This document shows, one piece after another, positions 18,001-25,621 of a stretch of 64,000 bases of DNA. A program made the translations under genes and the position numbers. How positions within the stretch are numbered: position 1 is the first letter of the stretch; each line of letters begins with the position of its first letter. Below the pieces are notes generated by a model that had not been told where the DNA came from, ran no database searches, and was given only the letters and a program-made list of their open reading frames with translations. The stretch is from DASYLJ01 sp964404165 (lineage in GTDB: Bacteria > Desulfobacterota > Binatia > DP-6): contig CAYOIZ010000024.1 of NCBI GenBank assembly GCA_964404165.1, positions 23,036 to 87,035 of the forward strand. Reading direction: 5' to 3'.

Positions 18001-19344
18001 TGGCTGCGGCTTTACCGCGATCTGCCCCGTTTCGATCAACGTGTTCGCCGTGTCGGAAATGCAGCGCCGGGCGTTGCTATCGGCGACGGTGGTGTTCGCC
18101 GTCGTCGAGGCCAAGACGGCGAGCCCTTCCAGATAGTCCTGCTGAAATCCGTGCGCGCCAGTGCGAAGCGCGTCGGCGCGGCGAGCATCATTTTCGTGCG
18201 CGGTGATGAACCGCCGTATGACGTCCTCCTTTGTCGTCGGAAAGGGCGCGTGCTCGGGAAGAGACAGCAGGGCGATGAGATAGAGCGGGACAGTTACAAG
18301 CTGACGGACGCCGGCAGTGCGCCACGCCTGATCGACGATCCTCACACCGGCGTCGCCACGTACAGCTATGGCGATCTTCATCTGCTGCGCTCCACTGAGC
18401 GGCAGTAGATCGACGCGGGTGCCTACGAATGGGACGTCAAGGGCTTGCTTGCGCGTCGAGACGACAATTCCGAGCTCTGGCAATTCCGCTTTTAGGGTCT
18501 CAATCTGTACACGGCCCCGCGCCCGCGCATTTGCATCCAGTTCGTTCCAACCGTCGAGGAGTAGTGCGACGCCAGGGTAGGCGGCGACGGCCCGGAAGTC
18601 GTCTTCCGAGATGCCCCTGAACGCGGGGCGCTTCAGAATGGAGTCCAGCACGGGCACGCCTTCTGTGGCCCAATCGCCGAGAGGAACCACGAGCGGCGTG
18701 CCGCTGCCCTTGGCAAGAACCCCTTCTGCGATCTGAAACAGGGTCGTGGTTTTTCCCGTGCCGGGTGGAGCAACCAGGATCAGATCATCGAGCGATATGA
18801 GCGCGCTTCCTAGTGTTTTCGTTGTCGCGGGCTCGCCCAGCGCGTCGACCTTCAGGGTGAGGCCGACTGAGGTGGATGGCCATTTTGCCGTGCGACGGAA
18901 CACGTCGAGATCCCGCTCAGCCGCGGCGCGCAACCGATCCGCCAATTGCCCACCCGCAGAAGCCCTTGGTCCCCGCGGCGCGTCGTTCCGCAACACGCGG
19001 CGCCAGGATTCTTCTTCGGCCCGCCTCTTCCACTCGAGCAGTCGCTCGACGGTGAACTCCGGATCCTTGGAGTCGACGGCGGCTCCGTGATCGCGGCACA
19101 TCCAGATGCCATTCTTTGACGAACGGCGTTCCTCCGGCGACATGCTTGGAGCGTATCGAGGCCCACCGGCTGCGGCGGCGCAAATATGCGCCGCCGTGCC
19201 TATGTTGATCTCGCCTTCTCCATCCGATGTCGCGCCGACCGTTGGCAAGCGACACGTTGGATAAGAGCAAAGCCAGCCCGCGCGCTTTGCGATCTTGAGC
19301 TTAGTAGAAGCGGTGAAGTCGTCTCTATTCTGGTTGCTGGCCAT
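15007..19344 (-). CDS. HNH-NACHT STAND NTPase (bacterial NLR-like defence protein)
   Basis: This 1445-aa protein has three parts. Residues 15-110 form an HNH-type nuclease with a zinc site C26xxxxC31 and C83xxH86, the AAHI segment with H53, N78, and the trailing EFTVERLLEWKRRAEEE that typifies nucleases fused to such sensors. Residues about 180-480 are a NACHT-type NTPase: Walker A APPGTGKTT (192-200) and Walker B LLLDGWNELD (261-270). The last 900 residues are long helical repeats (HEAT/TPR-like), the likely ligand-sensing arm. By analogy with Avs and bNACHT proteins, the arm would sense a phage component and the nuclease would degrade DNA. The start at 19344 has no strong ribosome binding site. 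The partner nuclease gene lies downstream. Confidence 0.88.
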   Translation of the reverse strand: MASNQNRDDFTASTKLKIAKRAGWLCSYPTCRLPTVGATSDGEGEINIGTAAHICAAAAGGPRYAPSMSPEERRSSKNGIWMCRDHGAAVDSKDPEFTVERLLEWKRRAEEESWRRVLRNDAPRGPRASAGGQLADRLRAAAERDLDVFRRTAKWPSTSVGLTLKVDALGEPATTKTLGSALISLDDLILVAPPGTGKTTTLFQIAEGVLAKGSGTPLVVPLGDWATEGVPVLDSILKRPAFRGISEDDFRAVAAYPGVALLLDGWNELDANARARGRVQIETLKAELPELGIVVSTRKQALDVPFVGTRVDLLPLSGAQQMKIAIAVRGDAGVRIVDQAWRTAGVRQLVTVPLYLIALLSLPEHAPFPTTKEDVIRRFITAHENDARRADALRTGAHGFQQDYLEGLAVLASTTANTTVADSNARRCISDTANTLIETGQIAVKPQPDSVLDALVSNHVLMRAGDASGYSFQHQQFQEWYASHSVERRIIAAADNPTARKALQAEVFNLPAWEEAILFAVERLANGDADQRATSGQGILAAFEVDPILAAEMIFHSTEKVWSLVAGEVQARVTRWHAPGYADRAVRFMLTSGRREFRDVVWPLITSENQQISLRALRNCSQFRPSVLGHNAEKNLKALSSRVRTVVLQEMVSQGGMDALDLATAIAKDDPAPDVQASVVDALVAEGADRHAVEVLQNAGDNTIDLVARGNLVIDVTNRHVSDRLAAARKRQMAQGMPANDRLRAIVYAPDARDRSVELGKLIGTLELDQWQDAERHLIYEAQKRYPRAVAYGLLTRVRDGRSLFYGADDILASARYSLDDDGFFELALAKLAERDYRAEAAASVLGPQAVGRMLDIMLDLGARLRVNGEYDRAASDRYHSLEERVAHTPGASLVAAVRARSADADNDRMVRLAKLVSRHPTEDRDCGRPFDSEALATIQSLAEEWGSRMLSSDAKRWQTASIATLASHAPSVKLLPLLKRLLDDNLRRYRAFREDAKAAHWRHGEALDEARTPHTHEYQRAFLAINAPETAALMREYLTDEQFGSLAAQVLATHWRSANEPPKARLFFGGVDFSCVEANRHERAADPLATSAEAEAIFGAIDDLLTDEATDDQKRLAVDLGAVASGLPHGRRDATIQRLMAIAPRRSRATLVLALVLSGHIVTFKAVEQGLSEVMEAGQKEPWILSDGWEVREWLRLLPFTTCPARALALVQSLPAAQRSIDRLEELTRAFSFAPGDEAEDGLFAFAAAYPALYGNYWWRDAVLRRGTLSAARRFVDCALNGTFDGWRAEIIHQLAGLIDAHFPLRAHVYDRLKDGRSGAGLALLAAAVAETPDAEGLLLLLRNGRRSLISRQTIERTVTKYVAAGWRGGFTIVPISVVAMRRELLAMTKDGSNSDAAARCLNEIDRIRDDYGSPEDEPRHPDLASGWPWPFMTPDPDAEAGYL

Positions 19345-19582
19345 CTGGGCGCACGTTCTGGACCTTCCTCCGACTCAGTTGGAGGAACGATTCTAGCAGA
19401 GTCGGTGCATTCGGCCCCGCAGCCAGAGATCTGATTGATTAACGTGGCGGATAGCTCCCGCTCGAGGGACATTTGGTCGTGCCGGAGCGCTTTGGCAAGG
19501 GCTCCGGGGCTGGCCTATGTGGCACTATCTCCGGGTCCAAGCAGCGCATTCCGCGTCGTCGTCCGGAGGACTGGGGATTGGC

Positions 19583-19882
19583 ATGACGGTGTGTATCCGG
19601 GCCCTATCTCGACCGGACAACGTCATTGTGACGGCAAGCGACATGATGCTCTCTGACGAGATCACCTCGCATGAGGCCGGCGCCATGAAGTTAACCCTAT
19701 CGGATGTCCCATCCTACGCGGAGGAGGCGCGGCCCCCGGCCGTCATGCCGCCTCTCCCCCCATGGACGAGCAACTATCTTCTCCTGGCGTGGGCTGCGTC
19801 GCTGCCGCAGTCAGGCGGTCCCCGCTTCCCACGCGCGTTGCGCAGCCCACCAACGGGGCGGCGGCTACTGCTCGGCAGTTAG
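19583..19882 (+). pseudogene. Truncated Ntn-hydrolase/proteasome-like fragment
   Basis: The ORF begins MTVCIRALSRPDNVIVTASD, then MMLSD and a KLTLSD segment. This resembles the first strands of proteasome-type or Anbu-like peptidases, which often begin MTVxxAAL...IVxAxDRM. The similarity ends after about 40 residues and the remaining 60 are Pro-rich without a recognisable fold. The reading frame is only 99 codons against more than 200 for the family, so it looks like a 5' gene fragment. Coding status is uncertain. Confidence 0.35.
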
Positions 19883-19984
19883 CATGACATGAGGATGCAG
19901 AGGGCGCGATGCGGGCTCCGTCGCTCGATCCTTGTGACCCAGGGCGCTATGGGATGCGCGAGGACCTCGCCTTGGCGGGCATCA

Positions 19985-20743
19985 ATGGCCTACCCTCGCA
20001 ACATGGAATGGCTTTGTCGTGCTCTAGTCGGCGCCCTCTCCGTCGTTCTGGCGTTAATGGGTGGGCAGGTGAGTATCGCACCGCCGCCCCCCGCCGACCG
20101 GACGTGGTGGGTGACCGCATTCGCCATTGCCGCCGCCGTGACGGTTGTAGCGCTGATTGGGGAAATATTCGCAGTCCGCAAATCAGAACAGCGTCGTGAA
20201 GACACGAACCGGGAGCGACAAAGCATCCTCGTACGGGAGGTGATCCAGGCGGCCCGTCGACGTCGAGTACCGCGCGCTGACAAGACCACCCCTGAGGTGT
20301 GGCTGGGTGGATGGCAGCTTGAGGCTGTGGTCCCCGGCGCGCCACCTTTCGGCCTGTCGGCTGGCAGCAATTTCACGATTCGCATTGCCCAGGATGGTCG
20401 AATCCTCATCTCGGGCGATATCTACGGCACGGACGGGCAGATCGCTGCCTCGCTTTACGAGTCTGAATTTGAGTCCGTGGGCCAGTTTGTGAGCCCTTAC
20501 GACTGCAACGCAGACGCAGACGCCTTTGAGATCGTCGATGGGGATGCCGACCCCGTCCTCCAGATCGTGCGCCGACCTGGACGATTCGTCATTGAAGCTT
20601 TTTGGCGCCTCAAGGACGGCACCGCGATCCTGGCCGAGGCCGAAAAAAAGAAGTTCGACCTTGTCGATTGGAACTTCCCGCACACGAAGCTCTCGCCAAT
20701 TTTCGCCTATCCCAGCACCCTGGCGCCGGGTAAGCGCGTTTGA
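19985..20743 (+). CDS. Two-helix membrane protein, function unknown
   Basis: This is a 252-aa protein. Two predicted transmembrane helices lie near residues 12-30 (LVGALSVVLALMGG) and 42-62 (VTAFAIAAAVTVVALIG), followed by a basic segment and a soluble domain of about 170 residues with beta character (WLGGWQLEAVVPG, TIRIAQDGRILISGDIYG). The soluble part resembles a ligand-binding or effector sandwich rather than an enzyme with known motifs. The start is either the ATG at 19985 or 20003; upstream in-frame codons lack support. It stands alone between the NACHT gene and the exported-protein cluster. Confidence 0.6.
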   Translation: MAYPRNMEWLCRALVGALSVVLALMGGQVSIAPPPPADRTWWVTAFAIAAAVTVVALIGEIFAVRKSEQRREDTNRERQSILVREVIQAARRRRVPRADKTTPEVWLGGWQLEAVVPGAPPFGLSAGSNFTIRIAQDGRILISGDIYGTDGQIAASLYESEFESVGQFVSPYDCNADADAFEIVDGDADPVLQIVRRPGRFVIEAFWRLKDGTAILAEAEKKKFDLVDWNFPHTKLSPIFAYPSTLAPGKRV

Positions 20744-21004
20744 GCCATGAGTAACCGCGTGGCTGCCCTCTCGACGAGCATTCAGCGAGGCTCGCACGCC
20801 TGTTCACGCGATATCTTGAGCGGCTGCACGCTACGAACGCTTTGAGCGGAAAGTCGATCTATGGTCCCGCTGGTACGCATCTACTGGCCGGCGACCTAGT
20901 CGCTGCTACGTTTTGCGCTTTGCGCACCGGGCCAGGCGGCGAGCCCGTAGGCGTCGTCGAGCGCGCGCGGGATGCTGATCACTTGTGGTACGTCTTCCCT
21001 CGAC

Positions 21005-21931
21005 ATGACGAACATGCGGAAACTACTTCTCGGCGGCCTGATCGTTTTACTGCTCGGCAGCGTAGGCGCGGTGGGGGCGCAAGAAGATACGACACCACCT
21101 GCGCTTCTGAACTTCGCTATCAGCCCCGTGGTGTTCGACACGGGGCCAGCGTCGGTGACATTCGATTGGTGTCTTACAGCAGGCGACGACCTTTCGGGGT
21201 TGATCTCAGCAGTCGTTCTCGCAGACAACGAGGGCGGATTTCTTTTCAATGTAGGGGAAGCCGTCCTCCCTCCAGCGTCGCAAGCGACCGTGTGCGGTCA
21301 GGCCATCGCTCCGCAGTTCAAGGCTTACGGAGTCTACCGAATCGTCGTCGAGATCCGTGATTCCGTTGGCAATGGGATAGCATACTACGATGCGGCCCCG
21401 GGCGGGGTCGCAAGAGGTCTATGCTCCATAGGTCCCTGCGAGCTGATAAACCGCCCGGCGGCAAGCCTGCCGGACGATGACGATGACAGCGTACCGAACG
21501 ATACCGACAACTGCCCCACGATCCCGAACGCGGACCAAGCCGACCGTGATCTCGATCTCGTCGGCGACGCCTGCGACCCATTCCCCGACGACCGCGACAA
21601 CGAGCAGGCACAGTGCCACGCTGAGTTGCTGACTTGCATATCGGACCTCGTCACGTGCCAATCGCAGCCTCTACCGGACGTGGACAGCGACGGCGAAACG
21701 GACGCGACCGATCGCTGCTCGACTACCGTGTCGGGAGCATCGGTCGACGCCGACGGTTGTTCGCACGCACAGTTCTGCGCGCATTTTGACGTCTCGACGA
21801 AGGACGGCCTACGTGCGTGTAGGAAGGCCGACTGGCGCAACGACGAGCCGACCATGAGAGGCAAGACCGACCGGGACTGTGACCTGGTACGCTACCCAGA
21901 CGGAAATCGCTGCGAACCCACCGGCTCGTAG
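21005..21931 (+). CDS. Secreted thrombospondin type-3 repeat protein
   Basis: This 308-aa exported protein has a signal peptide (MTNMRKLLLGGLIVLLLGSV, cleavage near GAQ) and an N-terminal beta-rich domain (about 30-145). Calcium-binding TSP3 repeats follow: DSVPNDTDNCPTIPNADQAD, DLVGDACDPFPDD, and DVDSDGETDATDRC. A Cys-rich tail ends the protein. TSP3 repeats bind calcium and often link domains in surface proteins. It lies inside the island among other exported orphan genes. Another ATG at 21014 would also work; neither has a strong Shine-Dalgarno sequence. Confidence 0.8.
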   Translation: MTNMRKLLLGGLIVLLLGSVGAVGAQEDTTPPALLNFAISPVVFDTGPASVTFDWCLTAGDDLSGLISAVVLADNEGGFLFNVGEAVLPPASQATVCGQAIAPQFKAYGVYRIVVEIRDSVGNGIAYYDAAPGGVARGLCSIGPCELINRPAASLPDDDDDSVPNDTDNCPTIPNADQADRDLDLVGDACDPFPDDRDNEQAQCHAELLTCISDLVTCQSQPLPDVDSDGETDATDRCSTTVSGASVDADGCSHAQFCAHFDVSTKDGLRACRKADWRNDEPTMRGKTDRDCDLVRYPDGNRCEPTGS

Positions 21932-22349
21932 GATGCTCGCCGTGAGGCGACGACTGCGATTCGTGGGCCACGGTGTATCGGCAACTGAGGTCGTACCGGC
22001 TCGCTTCTCGAGCTCCAGGGCACGTCGCGGCCCGTCCCTCGCTCCTTCCCATGGCGGCGCGGGGGGCTTGCACCCGGTGCCAGATCGATTCGGCTACTAG
22101 AGATGGTGAAGTTGCCACGCCGAGACAGCAAAGTTGCGGAGTTGCGGACGGGCACCTCGACTCGGGACGCTAGCCACTACGACACGTCCAGGCAGCGGCG
22201 ATCGAGACCGCAGCAATCGTTGCGCTGCTGAGTCCAACCCGTTCGATCGCTAACCACCAGGTTGCCTCGTGGATGAGTAGGCGGCACTAGATGCTTTGAC
22301 GCTATCCGCTCTGCCTCATCCGCCTTGCTTGAGTTCCCGGCGTCACCAT
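21932..22349. other. 418-bp intergenic region, nothing recognised
   Basis: The region lies between convergent genes. I see short open frames without signal peptides or motifs, and no clear terminator or repeat. Confidence 0.45.
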
Positions 22350-22625
22350 CTACCTCATCGTTCCGCATTCATTGCATTCTCCGATTTCGACACAATGATT
22401 GCAAAGTGCGGGATCCGGACCGTAGTTTCCACCCGGAGGGATGCATGAATCGACATATGGGCAGCATGCCCCGCATTCGCCGAACTTGACCTGCCGGCAT
22501 TCCTTCTTCGACTCCTTATAGTCGCGGAACGCCTGCCTAAGGCAACGCCGCTCCGCCGGCGTGATCGCGAGGGCGCAGGTCGCCACCGAGAGCGTCAGTA
22601 TCCCAGCGTAGATCAGTAGTCGCAT
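22350..22625 (-). CDS. Small secreted Cys-rich protein
   Basis: This 91-aa protein has a signal peptide MRLLIYAGILTLSVATCALA and a short mature domain containing ten cysteines, including FGECGACCPYVDSC and NHCVEIGECNECG. The cysteine density implies a disulphide-bonded exported peptide or a metal-binding knot. It ends just 36 bp downstream of the HExxH metallopeptidase gene on the same strand, so it may be its partner, propeptide or inhibitor. This is inference from position only. The start at 22625 is chosen for the signal peptide. Confidence 0.6.
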   Translation of the reverse strand: MRLLIYAGILTLSVATCALAITPAERRCLRQAFRDYKESKKECRQVKFGECGACCPYVDSCIPPGGNYGPDPALCNHCVEIGECNECGTMR

Positions 22626-22661
22626 TGGCACCTCAAGCAGCGGTAAGGACATCCGCGAGAG

Positions 22662-23486
22662 TCATTGGCAGCCACAGCCAGTCATACGGCAGACCGGCTC
22701 ACCGAACGTACATAGTCTGCCATCGTCGCATCCGCCGGGCTCCTTATCTCCATCGGGCACGAGGAACCAACAAAACGAAGAACCCACCCCCCCCCATCCC
22801 CACGCCCTACCGCGCCGACATTCTGGAGTCGGACAGCACCAGTTACGCGAGAACGGAGCGTGCGCAGAAGGCCACGGGCACAAGCACTTCACACCGGCAC
22901 AGTCGGTTTTGAACAGCCGGCATCCCGGTTTGCACCCACCCGCACCGCTTTGGTTGACTCCGCCGCTGGCAGGCAAACGATCGCACCCATAGGCGGTACG
23001 CTCCGGTAGCAACACTGCCCGCCGGTACTCATTCTCGCACTCAGTCGCCGTGACCTCATGAGCTGGGATCAATGTTCCCTTCAGAGGTCCATTCTTGTAG
23101 CCTCCTTTGTCGACTTCATAGGCGTGCCACAATTCATGGATCAACGCCCCGATTCCATCGGCTTCTACGCCGTCACAGAACGTCGGGTTTGCAGAGGAGC
23201 CCCACACCTCGGAGTCGTAATATGTTGTCGACGACCTATTGACGCTTAGAATGTAGGCGCCTTCTCTGCCTGAATACTCCTTTATCCTGTGCATATTTGC
23301 CGATTCTCGAAGCGTTCTCACTGCCAATTCGCAGCACGCGCAGTTCTCCGTGGTGCGAATTTGCTCCAGCCCAGCTTCGACCGCAGAGATGTAGGCTGGC
23401 GTGCCGTCGACGACAAGGCCCGCCCTTGCCACCCCGGCGATCGCGAGGAGAATGCAGACCGCACGCAGTCCGATGCTACTGCACAT
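22662..23486 (-). CDS. Secreted HExxH metallopeptidase-like protein (M91-like)
   Basis: This is a 274-aa exported protein. The signal peptide is MCSSIGLRAVCILLAIAGVA. The mature N-terminus has the disulphide-rich TTENCACCELAVRTL. The core holds IGALIHELWHAYEVDKGGY, an HExxH zinc site, preceded by strands and followed by HEVTATECENEYRRAVLLPE, where a further Glu or His could be the third ligand. The arrangement resembles the M91 (NleD-like) and RHS-toxin peptidases. The C-terminal 90 residues are very Cys-rich. The ATG at 23486 is preferred over a GTG at 23501; it overlaps the upstream gene by 11 bp, implying co-expression. The target is unknown. Confidence 0.7.
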   Translation of the reverse strand: MCSSIGLRAVCILLAIAGVARAGLVVDGTPAYISAVEAGLEQIRTTENCACCELAVRTLRESANMHRIKEYSGREGAYILSVNRSSTTYYDSEVWGSSANPTFCDGVEADGIGALIHELWHAYEVDKGGYKNGPLKGTLIPAHEVTATECENEYRRAVLLPERTAYGCDRLPASGGVNQSGAGGCKPGCRLFKTDCAGVKCLCPWPSAHAPFSRNWCCPTPECRRGRAWGWGGVGSSFCWFLVPDGDKEPGGCDDGRLCTFGEPVCRMTGCGCQ

Positions 23487-24009
23487 CAAACACCACCTCA
23501 CTCGACTCTACCGTGACTGGCGGAATCGCGATGACATCTGAGTACTTTAAACGCAGCGAATAGCGCCCTGGAGAGTCGATCGGATACTGCGTCAGGATTC
23601 GCTTCCCCTTCTTGATCAGGAAGGACCACATTGCAGGTGAATTGGTTTCCGGTGTGGCGATGGGTGTCAGCGCGAAGCTCATTGACTCACCAGGTGGAAG
23701 CTCCATGCGTGACCTCTTCGCTGACGACACTAGGTCCTCGACAGAAGCAAGGAGAGCTTTTTCACCGCGAACGCCACGAGCGTTCCGCTTCAATTGAATG
23801 ACTGAAATACTCACGAGACCCATGGGTGCGAGGAGGATTGGGCTGGGGCCGTCATTCCTCAGCACGACATCGATTCGGACGTTGGCTGCGTCAGTGAATG
23901 TCGCGCTGGAAGGAGTGGCAAGAAGTTGCAATCCAGCACCCCATGACGGATTCGATAGGCTGGCTATCGCCAAGACGCTAGACAGCAGACACGTTGTTCG
24001 TGCAAACAT
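23476..24009 (-). CDS. Secreted beta-sandwich protein, function unknown
   Basis: This 177-aa protein has a signal peptide MFARTTCLLSSVLAIASL ending near SWGAG. The mature part alternates strands, such as NVRIDVVLRNDGPSPILL, MELPPGESMSFALTPI and GRYSLRLKYSDVIAIPP, and looks like an immunoglobulin or C2-like sandwich. It lies directly upstream of the HExxH protein and overlaps it, so the two are likely translated together and may form a complex outside the cell. No precise family was assigned. Confidence 0.6.
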   Translation of the reverse strand: MFARTTCLLSSVLAIASLSNPSWGAGLQLLATPSSATFTDAANVRIDVVLRNDGPSPILLAPMGLVSISVIQLKRNARGVRGEKALLASVEDLVSSAKRSRMELPPGESMSFALTPIATPETNSPAMWSFLIKKGKRILTQYPIDSPGRYSLRLKYSDVIAIPPVTVESSEVVFDVQ

Positions 24010-24183
24010 TCATGACCTCCACAATCCGACGCTCTGTACCCATCGAAGTGGCGGAATGTCAATTAGCTATTGCTTCGCAGCGCCGAGTGTTCTCATGTCA
24101 TCCGAGGCGGCTGATAGCCTGCGCGGAAGGTTGCACTGCTAGCGTCACTGATGTTGGTCGTCGCGCCTGAACAGAGCCCCATT

Positions 24184-24426
24184 CTAATGTAGCGGGACAC
24201 CTGAGAGCTGGCACATGTGCCCGGCACCGATTCTTTGTGAGAGTCTGGGCACACGCAGATCACGAACTTTGGGAAGGTAGACGTCGAGATCGAGATCGAG
24301 AACGGCAACCGGACCGAGATCGACTTTGGTCCAAAGGGAAGCACACTCGGAGACTACGATGCGGGCAATGGGCGCGATGCTGGCGGTGCAGACGGCGGAA
24401 GTGGCGGCGAAGAGTAGCGCCCGCAT
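24184..24426 (-). CDS. Possible small exported protein, weak
   Basis: An 80-codon frame starts MRALLFAATSAVCTASIAPI, which looks like a signal peptide, followed by KVDLGPVAVLDLDLDVYLPK. A competing frame over the same DNA (24093-24344) is also open, so the true frame or a frameshift is unclear. It lies in a 579-bp stretch between the exported cluster and the IS remnant where I see nothing else. Confidence 0.25.
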   Translation of the reverse strand: MRALLFAATSAVCTASIAPIARIVVSECASLWTKVDLGPVAVLDLDLDVYLPKVRDLRVPRLSQRIGAGHMCQLSGVPLH

Positions 24427-24588
24427 GTGATCGTTTGCCCCCCTCGACCCCGTTTCCATGCGCCGAGCCGTAAGGGACACGGATCACCCAAGCCCATCTC
24501 ATAGACTACGCGGCCTGCGGCCGGCAATTTGCCCACGATAGCGGACGTTCGGCCCCAATAGCAGCGTTTCAAGCCCCCTGCAGCGTGT

Positions 24589-25102
24589 TGAGGTGGCTCC
24601 CCTCCGAGACTGGACAAGGTGTAAGACCGAAGTCCGGACGGAGGATCGATGGAGAAGGACGTTCTGCGGTGGACGGCCAAGCGCAAGGTCGAGCTCCTGC
24701 TGCAGTTGATCAAGGGCGAGGCTGAGGTCGGCGCTCGAGGACGCTCTGCGCTCCCGGAAGATCGAGCATGGCCACGCGCCGCTCACGCTACCGTCCAACA
24801 ACGGACTTGTCTTTGGCGCGAAGCCCTTCGTCGCCGTCGTGCGTCGCTATGGCCTGGAGCAGGAGTACATCACGCCCTACACGCCCGAGCAGGACGGGAT
24901 GATCGAACGCTTCTCACGCTGAAGCAGGAGTGCGTCTGGCTACATCGCTTCGAGAGCCGCGACCACACCTTCCGCGTCGTGGACGACTGGCTCGATCGCT
25001 ACGACGCCGACCGCCCGCACTCGGCGCTCGGCTATCTCACGCCGAAGGCGTACCGGGAGAAGCTAGCGGCGTGACCTGTACGGAACCGAGGGGAACACCA
25101 CA
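24589..25102 (+). mobile_element. IS3-family insertion sequence remnant
   Basis: About 514 bp carry both element ends: the left end TGAGGTGGCTCCCCTCC and a right end whose reverse complement begins TGTGGTGTTCCCCTC, imperfect inverted repeats of the TG...CA type. Inside are the orfA start (MEKDVLRWTAKRKVELLLQL) and the integrase-core C-terminus, which includes YITPYTPEQDGMIERF and DRPHSALGYLTPKAYREKL. The middle of orfA/orfB, including most DDE residues, is deleted and at least two frameshifts are present, so it cannot transpose. The right end is also found alone at 12288-12326. Confidence 0.85.
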
Positions 25103-25379
25103 CGGCGGCGCTTCGGTGAAGCTACGCCGCCGACTGAAGCCCGACGACCCGCTTCAGAAGGATTTCGATGAAATCCGCGACTTCGTACCGGACCTCGAAG
25201 TCGTCCGAGTCGAGGGTGCTCAACCGACGGGCGTCCTGTGGGACCGACGGGGCATTCTGTTGGCCGCTCTCGGCTTTTGACCGAATACCTGATTGCCGCG
25301 GGCTCACCCAGACACGAACGGCATTGGGTCCGCCATCAAGCGCTCGCCGTGTAGTGGAACGACCTGGGTTGACCGGTGC

Positions 25380-25577
25380 CTAGGTGCACTCCCCCTCACA
25401 CTCCCCGTCCTCGGACCCAAAACTGTGCCCCCTGTAGCAATACTTTCGCTCAATGCAGGACACGTTTCCTCCCGACACCGCGCGGCACAAGCATTTTGAG
25501 TCTCCACGCGGGAAAATCGTCTCACACCCGCTAACCATCAAAAGCAACAACACCGCAATGCTGATTCTCTCGATCAT
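25380..25577 (-). CDS. Small Cys-rich lipoprotein
   Basis: This 65-aa protein has a lipoprotein signal MIERISIAVLLLLMVSGC, with the lipobox Cys at about residue 18. A short mature domain with eight further cysteines follows (KCLCRAVSGGNVSCIERKYC and DGECEGEC). It would be an outer- or inner-membrane-anchored disulphide knot. It follows the 707-aa membrane protein on the same strand with a 44-bp gap, so the two are probably co-transcribed. The in-frame extension to 25625 would place extra residues before the signal and is less likely. Confidence 0.6.
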   Translation of the reverse strand: MIERISIAVLLLLMVSGCETIFPRGDSKCLCRAVSGGNVSCIERKYCYRGHSFGSEDGECEGECT

Positions 25578-25621
25578 CGTGCGCAGGCTCCTCGCTGCAG
25601 CACTAGCGCTGCGTTCCGCTA

